Below, one piece after another: positions 38,660-47,500 of a DNA stretch of 64,000 nucleotides. Numbering within the stretch: the stretch's first letter is position 1; each line of letters starts with the position of its first letter. The notes under the pieces are model-generated. The model was not told the origin of the DNA. It made no database searches and saw only the letters and a list, made by a program, of their open reading frames with translations. Origin of the DNA: Candidatus Thalassarchaeum betae (GTDB lineage: Archaea > Thermoplasmatota > Poseidoniia > Poseidoniales > Thalassarchaeaceae). Location: NCBI GenBank assembly GCA_003193925.1, contig PSPG01000005.1, positions 1,645-65,644 on the forward strand. Reading direction: 5' to 3'. Position numbers and translations under genes: made by a program.

Positions 38660-39769
38660 TTGGACGCCGCCGCAGAGTACCTGTCCCTCGACGAGCCCGA
38701 CAGGTCCAACCATCTCTGGAAGTACACGCCATGGCGCAGGGTTCATCCCACCGGTGACATCACCAGCATCCCGGACGGCATTGGATCGCCCCGACTCAGG
38801 CTCATCGGCCTAGACGGAGGCGATGCACCCGATGGCATCCGACTGCAGGAGGGAGTGTCTTCGGTCTCCGTACTGCCGCAGAGCGATGTCGTCACGAGTT
38901 CGTTCTTGCAGGCTGTTTCAGCAAGTTCGCAATGGACCCTACATGTCGAGCCAAACTTCTCCTCGCAACACCCTGTGATGCTCGACATCGATGCGGGTGA
39001 CTCAACCTCCGTCCTGCATCTGGTACTAGACGTGGGGCGCTTGTCCGAGTTGGAACTGATCACGCGGGTGAGTGGTTCCGGGGAGTGGTTCGGCTTCCTG
39101 CGTACAGGCGAGATCGGAGAGGGCAGTATCCTCAACGACGTGGTAGTCTGCGTGCAGGACGGGGGGACCTTGCTCCGGGTCGATTCGATAGCAATCGGCA
39201 GGGACGCGCAGGTGCGCGCGGGAACTGTCTGTTCCGGCTCCGAGCGGACCAAAGCGGACCTGCGCTACCGGATGGGCGAGCCCGGAGGAAACCTCAGGAT
39301 CCTGGGCTCGGTGCTCTCGTCTGATGGGATGCATCTGGACCACCACTTGGAGATACACCACGATGCGCCCGAGACGTTCAGCCGGCTGGCCTGGAACTCC
39401 GCATGTGGGGGCAAGAGCAGGACTGTAGGGACGGGGATGCTCAGGGTCGCCGACGGCTCACGCGGGACGGATGCCGCTCAGCTCTTCCACAACCTGCTCC
39501 TCTCCAAGGACGCTGAGGCGGACTCGATCCCCGAGTTGGAGGTCCTCGAGCACGAGGTCGTCGGATGCGGTCATGGGACGGCCAACGGGCCCATCGACGA
39601 GGACCAACTGTTCTACCTCGAGACCAGGGGCTTCGACCCCTCCGACGCGAGGGGTTCCCTGATCGCCGCATTCCTGAACTCGACCCTGTCCGAGATGGGA
39701 AGCGAGGCCCTGCACGGCTGGCTGGTCAGGCTGCTGGCCTCTGAGTTGGAGTCACTGGGCGCCCCCTGA
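38660..39769 (+). CDS. sufD: SufD Fe-S assembly protein
   Basis: 369 residues, more divergent than SufB. The N-terminal EPDRSNHLWKYTPWRRVHP is typical SufD (W-x-Y-T), and the C-terminal HGTANGPIDEDQLFYLETRG with a final helix places it in the SufBD family. It starts with TTG at 38660, with GGGGTGAG five bases upstream; no ATG fits. Third gene of sufCBD, 15 bases after sufB. No SufS or SufE/U follows in this window, so the sulphur donor must be elsewhere. Confidence 0.9.
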   Translation: MDAAAEYLSLDEPDRSNHLWKYTPWRRVHPTGDITSIPDGIGSPRLRLIGLDGGDAPDGIRLQEGVSSVSVLPQSDVVTSSFLQAVSASSQWTLHVEPNFSSQHPVMLDIDAGDSTSVLHLVLDVGRLSELELITRVSGSGEWFGFLRTGEIGEGSILNDVVVCVQDGGTLLRVDSIAIGRDAQVRAGTVCSGSERTKADLRYRMGEPGGNLRILGSVLSSDGMHLDHHLEIHHDAPETFSRLAWNSACGGKSRTVGTGMLRVADGSRGTDAAQLFHNLLLSKDAEADSIPELEVLEHEVVGCGHGTANGPIDEDQLFYLETRGFDPSDARGSLIAAFLNSTLSEMGSEALHGWLVRLLASELESLGAP

Positions 39770-39781
39770 GGCAGCAAGCGA

Positions 39782-40567
39782 TTAGGCCGAGCGGTCCCTA
39801 TAACTCGACAGAAGGGCTGTCATCAGAAGACCGGCGGCTGCGCCGAACATCATTCCCTGTTCCTCCATCCCAGAGCCGGCCAAGTCCCGAAAGGCGAGTG
39901 TCATGGCCCCCGTCATCGGCACCACGAAGACGACGAATCGCCCGAGCCACTCCTTTGGAGTAGGGGCCCTGCCCATTGGCCTGAGGGTGACTGAACTGGA
40001 CTTCTGGATGACCTGCCATTCCGCCTTCTGGGCGTCAACCCTGAGCCTCTGCAGGACTGCGGGCCTGATTCCGGGGTCGGCCGAGCCCACGTGCAGCGTC
40101 TCGCCTCGGCCGGTCACCAGCTTCAGCCTGCCTAGGTCGGCCCTGCGCTCGAGAAGCCTCTCGGTCAGTGCCGCGGCAGAGGGCGCATCGAGGCCGTGCA
40201 GGTCGACCACCAGCACCCCTCTGTCTCGTCTGACCTGCTCCTCGACGGTCCAAGCCGTCCCCGAGCCACTCCTTGGAGCCCTCTCCTCGATTGGTGAGAG
40301 GATGGCTCGGACCTTGGTCACCTCCTGCTTCCTTTCGGCCTCGACGTTGCGGCCTGAGCGCGACGACTCGGCCATTCTGTAGTACGCGAATGTGGTGACG
40401 ATGACCCCGCCGGCAAGGCCAGCCACGATGCCAGAGCGCACAGACCCCATCACATCCGGACTGTCTAGGCCACTGAGGAAGATGGCGACGAAAGTGGCCA
40501 TGACCGCGACCATCGAGCCTACTACCCCGCCGAGCCATGCAGCATCGCGGAACCCGAGGTCGGCCAT
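39782..40567 (-). CDS. Membrane protein with an Smr-like domain
   Basis: 261 residues. Two N-terminal membrane helices (residues about 12-32 and 42-62) are followed by a cytoplasmic domain with VLVVDLHGLDAPSAAALTERL near residue 121 and KLVTGRGETL, the DLHG and TGRG motifs of Smr domains (nicking or RNA-cleaving endonucleases). Two further helices (FVVFVVPMTGAMTLAF; MMFGAAAGLLMTALL) close the protein. A membrane-embedded Smr domain is not an arrangement I recognise. Convergent with sufD, divergent from the DUF2085 gene. Confidence 0.7.
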   Translation of the reverse strand: MADLGFRDAAWLGGVVGSMVAVMATFVAIFLSGLDSPDVMGSVRSGIVAGLAGGVIVTTFAYYRMAESSRSGRNVEAERKQEVTKVRAILSPIEERAPRSGSGTAWTVEEQVRRDRGVLVVDLHGLDAPSAAALTERLLERRADLGRLKLVTGRGETLHVGSADPGIRPAVLQRLRVDAQKAEWQVIQKSSSVTLRPMGRAPTPKEWLGRFVVFVVPMTGAMTLAFRDLAGSGMEEQGMMFGAAAGLLMTALLSSYRDRSA

Positions 40568-40659
40568 GGTGGTCGGAGCACGGGGTTGCTCAAGAGTCCG
40601 AGGGTTGGAATCAGGGTTACCGAAGCAGCATTCATCAGGGGCGAGCCGCTGGGAGAAAT

Positions 40660-41409
40660 GTGGGAGTTCTAGCTAATGGGCTCGGAGATCGGGTCAGGGA
40701 AGTCAAAGTCAGCAGAGTCCTGGTAGCCGCCGCTGGCGGATACCTGCTTCTGATGTTCATAGCGCCTCTGGCGATGCCCGAGGGAACGGTACCTGAGCTC
40801 TCCGGACGCGCCAACACATTCGACTACGCCACCGCGAGCGGGTGGGGGAACCAGGATAACGGCGAGGGTGCGAGTGTGGGGCACGACCAATCGGCTCACG
40901 GCGGGACATTCGCTTGGACGGAGTTAAACCCGGTATGGGGATTCGTGTACGCCGTCGGTGACCTGAACTGCCACCAGAAGTACGAGCGCTCATGGAAGAT
41001 CAACGGGAATCAGATGCCGATGTGCACCCGGGACGTTGGAATCATCTTCGGATTCGTGGTCGGTGCCGCCTTGTTCGGATGGCGCGGCCTCAACCGCTGG
41101 ACGGTTCGCGACACCTTCCTCTCGATATTCCCGAACGAGAGGCTGGAGCCCGTTTACTTGAGCGACAGGAGGATGACGGCCATGCTCGCGATCATCGGAC
41201 TGGGGCTGCTGCCGATGGCAGTTGACGGGTTCACCCAGATGTTGACCGACTACGAGTCCACCCACCTCATCAGGCTGGTCACCGGCTTCGCAGCCGGGCT
41301 GGTTGTCGGCTGGTGGTTCTCATCCTCGCTGTCCGCCCGGACCAAGTACTTCGGGGATGACCCACGCCTAGTGGTCCTGCCGGCCGACGCAAGACTAGTG
41401 ACCAAGTGA
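40660..41409 (+). CDS. DUF2085 family membrane protein
   Basis: About 249 residues with around four membrane helices. The DUF2085 signature is intact: LNCHQKYERSWKINGNQMPM-CTRDVGIIFGF (a Cys-His-Gln-Arg-Ser set followed by Cys-x-Arg-Asp-x-Gly). Cys/His residues at the membrane surface suggest metal or redox chemistry, but function is unknown. The frame has no good ATG; GTG at 40660, with GGGAGA four bases before, gives a natural N-terminus shortly before the first helix. It ends one base before the convergent thymidylate kinase gene. Confidence 0.8.
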   Translation: MGVLANGLGDRVREVKVSRVLVAAAGGYLLLMFIAPLAMPEGTVPELSGRANTFDYATASGWGNQDNGEGASVGHDQSAHGGTFAWTELNPVWGFVYAVGDLNCHQKYERSWKINGNQMPMCTRDVGIIFGFVVGAALFGWRGLNRWTVRDTFLSIFPNERLEPVYLSDRRMTAMLAIIGLGLLPMAVDGFTQMLTDYESTHLIRLVTGFAAGLVVGWWFSSSLSARTKYFGDDPRLVVLPADARLVTK

Positions 41410-42762
41410 TCACACGGTCTTGCCCTGCCACCAGGAAACCAGCCCGCTGGCCCCAGCGGGGTTCGAAGCTCCTTCTATGCCGCAGCCGAGCAACGCGATA
41501 CGCTCCAGAGTGTCGCGCACGGCAGCCGGATGCCGACCTGACCTGACTATCTGGCCCATGGCGAAGCGGAGATGGGTATCGGGATTGACTGCAATCCACT
41601 TCGAGATAGCTTCCCTGAGTGGCCAAATCGCCAGCACCAGCGTCCCCGCGGTGCGATATCGCTCCTTCAACTGCGAGCGGGGGGCATCGCGTCCGAGCAG
41701 GGCCCGGTGCTTGTGCACCCAGTCTGTGCGCTCGTGGAGGAACTTGACGAGCCTCTGCGTATGGCGCTCGGACACAGCCCTGACGGGGCCGAGCGCTCTA
41801 CGCAGCTCCGCCACATCGGCGGATGGCATCAGAGCGAGAGTGCCGCAGATGGCAGACATGGAATGCGAGAGGATGCTCTTGGGAACGTCGACCCTAGCAT
41901 CCTCGCTGACGCGCTCCAACGCTGCGTCGTGCTCGTTCTGGGCCTCCTTGAGTGTCTTCCACGGCGCTCTGCCGTCCAACCATCCCTCTTTGGTGAGAGT
42001 CTGCTCGACGCCCAGTCCAATCAGTGTGGTCTGGCCCTTGGAGGCGTGGAGCAGTCGCCTCAGGAGGTGCCTCTCGACGACCTCGGTGTCGACATTCAAA
42101 GGAGCTGGTCTGGAGTGGACGAACTTCCGGATCCTGCTGATCAGAGCCCGGCGGAACTCGGCCTCGGTGCCCTCGTTCAGAACAGGTCCGATGACAGCCC
42201 CCATATCGAATGGAGTGGGCATCTCCAACTCGCCTGACAGCAGCGAGGTGTAGCCCCGCCTGATGCGCTGCTGCAGCTCCGTCGTCTCGAAGTACTCCTC
42301 CTTCTCCGTCAGCGCCCTCAGGCTCCCTGTCTTGATCCTCTTCAATGCGACCTCGGGATCGCAGTCGACCCAGATGCAGAGGTCGGGAACAAGGGCCGCC
42401 GAGTTCATGTGGGCGACCCTGTCGACCCCGAGCCCGCCGACGACCCCCTGATAGACGAGTGAGGAGTGGATGTTCCGCTCGCTGACCACTGCCCTGCCCT
42501 CCTCGAGGCGAGGCAGTATCCAGCCGTGAGAGTGATCCACCCTGTCGGCTGCGAACAGGCCGGCCTCCTGCTCAGGGGTCATGGTCTGCCTTCGCACCGC
42601 GTCTATTGCGAGACGGCCGAGCGGATGCTCCCTCCTAGGCTCCCCGGTCGCCTCGACTGAGGTGAACGAGAACTCCTTGCTGAGGACCTCTGAAACGACC
42701 TTGGTCGCCACTCCCTTGCCGCTCCCATCACCGCCCTCTATCGTTATCAGATACACGGGCAA
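41410..42762 (-). CDS. tmk: Thymidylate kinase with long C-terminal extension
   Basis: 450 residues, about twice the usual 200-215. The N-terminal 210 residues are Tmk: P-loop EGGDGSGKGVATKV, ATGEPRREHPLG, VVSERNIHSSLVYQGVVGG (the family DR is ER here), VDCDPEVALKRI and a lid with LRALTEKEEYFE. It phosphorylates dTMP to dTDP. The remaining 235 residues are helix-rich (RRLLHASKGQTTLIGLG...SWWQGKTV) and match nothing I know. Last gene of a three-gene minus-strand operon with the cyclotransferase and a membrane protein. Confidence 0.85.
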   Translation of the reverse strand: MPVYLITIEGGDGSGKGVATKVVSEVLSKEFSFTSVEATGEPRREHPLGRLAIDAVRRQTMTPEQEAGLFAADRVDHSHGWILPRLEEGRAVVSERNIHSSLVYQGVVGGLGVDRVAHMNSAALVPDLCIWVDCDPEVALKRIKTGSLRALTEKEEYFETTELQQRIRRGYTSLLSGELEMPTPFDMGAVIGPVLNEGTEAEFRRALISRIRKFVHSRPAPLNVDTEVVERHLLRRLLHASKGQTTLIGLGVEQTLTKEGWLDGRAPWKTLKEAQNEHDAALERVSEDARVDVPKSILSHSMSAICGTLALMPSADVAELRRALGPVRAVSERHTQRLVKFLHERTDWVHKHRALLGRDAPRSQLKERYRTAGTLVLAIWPLREAISKWIAVNPDTHLRFAMGQIVRSGRHPAAVRDTLERIALLGCGIEGASNPAGASGLVSWWQGKTV

Positions 42763-42770
42763 ACCTCAAA

Positions 42771-43520
42771 CTAATCCTCTGTGTAGTCTGTGAACTGATC
42801 CCTAGCGAGATGCGTCATGCCCATGCCGAGGAGTATGAACAACGGACCTAGGAATAGCATGCCTCGACTCCACAGTCCGAAGAATGAGAGCCACCAGGTG
42901 CGTCGGTAGTGATCGCCGCGGTAGGCCTCCAGACCGCCCACCATCCCTGCGAGCCCGGCCAGCAGCGTCAATCCAGCGATGGTGGTTCCGATGAGCACCG
43001 ACTCGCCGAGATGGCTCTCGCCGGTCATGTCGTACTCGTACAGCCCGTCTCCCGGAGTCAGAGTGACGGAAATCTGAGCGTGGTCCCCGGGAACCAGCAG
43101 TATCCGAACGGTAACGTTCCCGGGGTGGTCGACAAGCAGCGTCGAAGAGCGTCTGGGAACGTCCTCGACCGAGAAACGCCCGCCTGAGTCGGTGATGTCG
43201 TGGCCTATCTCCAGGTCGTCGAAATCGAGGACGCTCACCCTGACGCCCTCAACCGGGTCGCCGCCCGTGGTGTTGTCCTCCAACGCCGTGCTCACTATGC
43301 CATTGACATTGGCGACCCCATCGGAGCTGTCCAGTTGGCCACTCAGAATCTCGCCGACGTCGGCGGATATCAGAGCGACTCCAAGAATTGCTCCAAGCAG
43401 GCTGCCGACGAATATCATCAACGCCCCCGCCACCCTAGTGGCTGGGTCTATCGAGAGGTCATGCAGCCAGAGTTCCATGGCGCTGTAATCGTCGAACTCG
43501 TCGTCGCTCGAGTCGTTCAT
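42771..43520 (-). CDS. Membrane protein with carboxypeptidase-regulatory-like domain
   Basis: 249 residues. A cytoplasmic acidic N-terminus precedes a membrane helix (VAGALMIFVGSLLGAILGVAL), and the external domain reads VNGIVSTALEDNTTGG...VEGVRVSVLDFDDLEIGHDITDSGGRFSVEDVP, the CarboxypepD_reg-like pre-albumin fold (a transthyretin-like beta sandwich). Two to three more helices follow (LIGTTIAGLTLLAGLAGMVGG; MLFLGPLFILLGMGMTHL). No enzymatic motif. Its start overlaps the cyclotransferase stop (ATGA), and it is eight bases from tmk. Confidence 0.65.
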   Translation of the reverse strand: MNDSSDDEFDDYSAMELWLHDLSIDPATRVAGALMIFVGSLLGAILGVALISADVGEILSGQLDSSDGVANVNGIVSTALEDNTTGGDPVEGVRVSVLDFDDLEIGHDITDSGGRFSVEDVPRRSSTLLVDHPGNVTVRILLVPGDHAQISVTLTPGDGLYEYDMTGESHLGESVLIGTTIAGLTLLAGLAGMVGGLEAYRGDHYRRTWWLSFFGLWSRGMLFLGPLFILLGMGMTHLARDQFTDYTED

Positions 43521-44515
43521 CGGGCTTCACCTGCCTCTTGCTCCCCCTCGCTGGGAGCTGGCGGCTGTTCAGTTTGCCGCCTGAGGAGGAGCAGCATCAG
43601 GAAGTGGATTATCGCGCCCAGCGCGCGCATCGAGCTGAGGATGACGACCAGCGCCGCGATGAGCAGGACCGGCCAGATCGACGTGAGAATCCTCGAGACA
43701 TCCGAATCGGTGATGTCATCCTCGACGAGCTCCTGGCCCGACTCGAAACTCACTAGGTGCATCGACGACCAGTTCTTCCCGGTGACCAGGAAGGCGTCCT
43801 GCTCGGAGACGTAAGCGATGCCGTTCAGGACCTCGTTGGATCCGCCTGACTCTGATTCAGCCAACTGCGATGCGTCGACGGTGAACTCCACTGCTCCCGA
43901 AGTTGAGTTGATCGCCAGGATGGAGTCGCTGCCCAAGACATTGGCGTAGATCATCCCCCCGACGCACTCCAGCTCGTTGAGCAGGCTCGCCTCCTGACCG
44001 TCGAGAGTGACGAGGAGGGTGCTCTGGACAGTGAAGTCGGACGGGTCCCTGAGGGCCAGCTCGGAAGTGCCGTTGGACATCACCAGGAACTCGCCATTGT
44101 AGCACAGTCCCCAGCCCTCGCCAGAGTACGTGTGATTGCCGACGACTTCGAAAGTCTCGATGTCGAAGACCAGAGCGATCCCCTCCTTCCAAGTCAGCAT
44201 CACGATGGTATCTCCGAGGATAGTGATCCCCTCTCCGAACAGACTCTGATCGAGTTGCGTCTGACGCAGCACCTCCCCGCTCGAGGGATCCACCTCCCTT
44301 AGGCTTGAATGGCCATACAGTCCGGTGCTCTCGTACAGGGAGCCACCGTGCATCTCGAATCCCTGAGTGAATGCCTCGTCGTCATGGGAATGTGACGAGA
44401 TAACGTGTAACTCGGCCGCGTCTGAGCCACCGGAAGCAGCAACCGGACTGGGCAGCAGAAGCAGTGCGACGAGCAGGCCCGGGGAGACACGCAGCGCCGT
44501 GCTAGGCCAAATCAT
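43517..44515 (-). CDS. Glutaminyl-peptide cyclotransferase, membrane anchored
   Basis: 332 residues. A signal peptide (GLLVALLLLPSPVAA) is followed by a five-bladed propeller of the plant/bacterial glutamine cyclotransferase type: DEAFTQGFEMHGGSLYESTGLYGHSSLREVD, LFGEGITILGDTIVMLTWKEG, GEGWGLCYNGEFLVMSNGT, NELECVGGMIYANV and EVLNGIAYVSEQDAFLVTGK. It converts N-terminal Gln to pyroglutamate on exported proteins, protecting them from aminopeptidases. C-terminal hydrophobic helices (IWPVLLIAALVVILSSM) anchor it. ATG 44515 fits the AT box 28 bases upstream; ATG 44533 is the alternative. Confidence 0.85.
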   Translation of the reverse strand: MIWPSTALRVSPGLLVALLLLPSPVAASGGSDAAELHVISSHSHDDEAFTQGFEMHGGSLYESTGLYGHSSLREVDPSSGEVLRQTQLDQSLFGEGITILGDTIVMLTWKEGIALVFDIETFEVVGNHTYSGEGWGLCYNGEFLVMSNGTSELALRDPSDFTVQSTLLVTLDGQEASLLNELECVGGMIYANVLGSDSILAINSTSGAVEFTVDASQLAESESGGSNEVLNGIAYVSEQDAFLVTGKNWSSMHLVSFESGQELVEDDITDSDVSRILTSIWPVLLIAALVVILSSMRALGAIIHFLMLLLLRRQTEQPPAPSEGEQEAGEAR

Positions 44516-44537
44516 GTACGAACGGCGCTCCATCGAT

Positions 44538-44547
44538 GTTAAAATAG
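44538..44547. promoter_or_regulatory. Shared AT-rich box of two divergent surface-protein genes
   Basis: GTTAAAATAG lies between the cyclotransferase (start 44515, minus) and the metalloprotease (start 44592, plus). Its spacing suits a TATA box for the minus gene (about 28 bases to ATG) and, for the plus gene, a short leader carrying the GGAGTG ribosome-binding site. Confidence 0.4.
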
Positions 44548-44591
44548 GTCTTTGAGCGGATTGAACCTGAAAGCAACACGGAGTGTTGAAC

Positions 44592-47500
44592 ATGGCTGCA
44601 ACTAGAACGGCGGCATCGCGGAGAGTACCTCTGCTGCTCATCGCCACCATGCTCCTGTCCCTCCTGACCCCAATGGCTCTAGCAGAGCCTGAGTCTGATG
44701 ATTCGATGCTAGAAGTCATGTCGGGTGACCTGACGGACTTTACTCCCTCTATTGAGGGCAAGCGGTACATGTTCACCGACGCTGCCGAGCCCGTCTTCTC
44801 GGCCACCAGCTTCCTCAAGATGGAGTGGAGGGACGCGGGCTACCCGGGACTCATCCTGCCTTTCTCGCCAGGCTACCTCAACTCAAGGTCCTCGACCCGC
44901 ACTTGCGAGAACGCTTGGAGCCAGGGTGAATCAGGCAACATCTCTACTGCTAGCGGGACGGTTGCCGTGACAGTGCAAAAGATCTCGGCGAACTCGGCCA
45001 TACTGGTGGAGGACGGGCAGATCATTCCGTCGACCACCGTCAATGACATCGTCTCGACCTGGGAGTCGACCATCTACCCTACCGACACCTCGTACTTCGG
45101 CACCCCTCCGGACGTCGACAACAACTGCCAGATCGAAATCGTCCTGATCTCGATCGACGGCGCGGGGGGCACTGGGGGATACTACTCCCCCGGAATCTCA
45201 TCCGTCAGGGAGTCGGTCTTCGTCGACGTCGATGACTTGAGTTGGAGGAACACCATTCTCGCGCACGAGTTCGAGCACCTACTACACAACGCTCGTGACC
45301 CCTACGAGTACCTGTGGATCGACGAGGGCGCGGCCGACATGGCTGTCTACCTCTGCTTCGGAGTCACGGGCACGCTGACCGGGCACGCCAACGCGTGGTC
45401 GCAAGACAGCAGCCTCAGTGTGAGGTGGTGGAACGGCAGAATTGCCGACTACGGTGCCGGCTTCATGTTCCTGATGTACCTCGCAGACAAGCTCGGTGGA
45501 GGGGCCGCGATACAGCGCCTCGTTGCCGACACCGCCACCGGGGGGGTCGCTATCGAGAACCTCGCGCAGAGCCCCGAGACAGGCTCTACTGCCATCGGGA
45601 CCACGATGAGCGAAATCTATGCCAACTTCAGCGCCGCCGTCTCTCTGGACAGCGCGCAGGGAGCCTTCGGGTTCTCGAACCTCGACCTGACCACAGGATG
45701 CATCGCCGCGTACATCTGCAAAGCCCAGATGAGCGGTTACAACGACCAGTGGGTGGACGGCTGGAACAGCTCCAGCCAGACCATCGAGGGTTGGGGGATG
45801 AGGGCCTACAAGTTCACCCAAGGCTCCGGGGCTCCGCTCAATCTGATGGTGCAACCGACACAGTTCGGCTTCGACGGCGCCATCATGGCCAAGGATGCTG
45901 ACACGGGTACATGGTCGATGAGCAGCCTGAGGATGGACTCGGGCACTGGAGCCGGGACGGGGCTCGTTCACGGCTTCGGCAACACCACCGACGAGGTGTG
46001 GCTGCTGACATGGTACGAGTCCATGGTCAGCGACTGCGACTACAACTACGCCAGTTGCGGCATCACCACCGGAACTTACCCCACCGCGTCGCTGACAGTC
46101 TACGCCGGTCTCATCACGGACCCGGCTGAGGTGTCGATCGATACCATCATGTCCTTTGACAGGGATGGCAACAACCTTGACGACAGCGTCCGGATCGACC
46201 TCGAGGTGGTCTCGAACGCGTTCTTCGAGATACTCGAGGTCACAGTCGAAGCCTACGTCAACAACACGCTGACCGACTCTGTGGTGTTCGACATCACCGC
46301 CGGCAACAGCGTACCCTCTCCGAGGAGCGTCTGGTTCACGCCGCCCTCCTCGGGCGACTGGACCTTTGGAATCAGGGTCCGCGATATCACCGGAGAGGTC
46401 GTCGACCAAGCCTTCGCCCTGCCTATGACTATTGCTAACATGGAGCCGATCGCCTCCGGTTCGATGTCCACCTCGATTACTCAAACGTGGCTCCCAGTGA
46501 GCATGTTCGGCTCGGGCTACGACTCATGGGGCTTCGGTCAGCTCAACGGTACTTTCAGCCACAACGAGACGCCCACTGGGTACGTCTGGGACCTCGGTGA
46601 CAACAACTCCTCTGGACTGAAGAACCCCGTCCACTCATACCTCAATCCGGGGAACTACCAGATTGTGCTGGTCGTACAGGACCAAGGGGGCTACTACTCC
46701 GAGCCGCAGTCGTGGAACATCTCAGTCAGTGACATCTCCGACCCGGTCCCGGAGATCTCGGTAGACGGGGTGGTGATGATCGACGATCTGGTGCTGCTGA
46801 CCGACCAGAGGGTGCAGTTCTCAGCCAGAGGGACCACGGACAACCTCCCACTGGAGCAACTCGATTTCACCTGGGACTGGGGCGATGGCCAGTCGGAGTA
46901 CGGTCAAGGCCTGGCTGAGGCCGGGCACTCGTGGGTCGACGGCAGTGCCGATGGGATCATCTACACGCTCATCCTGACCGTTGATGACGGCAACCACATC
47001 GTCGAGCATTCGCTGTACATCAGAGTGCTGAACCGCCTGCCCAAGCAGGTCTTCGACGAGCCACTCCAAACCTACACACTGACACCGCTGACAATGCCTA
47101 CCGTATTCGAGGACTCTGACGGGATGATCGTGGAGTACAACTGGTACTTCGAGGGCGGCGTCAACCTCGGTGGCTCGGGAATGAGTCTGACCTCCAACTT
47201 CTCCGCTACCGAGTCGGTGCTCCAGAACCCGAGCGTCGGATGGCTCGAGCCCGGCATGAAGAACGTCACCATCGAAGTCACAGATGACGATGGCAACTCC
47301 TCGATCGCCACCCTCTGGGTGCAGGTCCTGAACCAGCGGCCCGTGGCCGTCTTCTCGAGACCTGCGGACGGCACTGTCGACACCGTCTACACCTTCGAAA
47401 GCGCCTCCTTCGATCCGGACGGCGACACCACCCTGCTTCAGACGATATGGGAGATCTCCGAGCTCGACGAACCGGTGCACAACGTCTCCTCGGTCAGCCA

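Noticed and set aside
45282-46484. 400-codon minus-strand frame inside the metalloprotease gene
   Set aside because: It lies wholly inside a protein with clear domains; composition is that of an antisense shadow.
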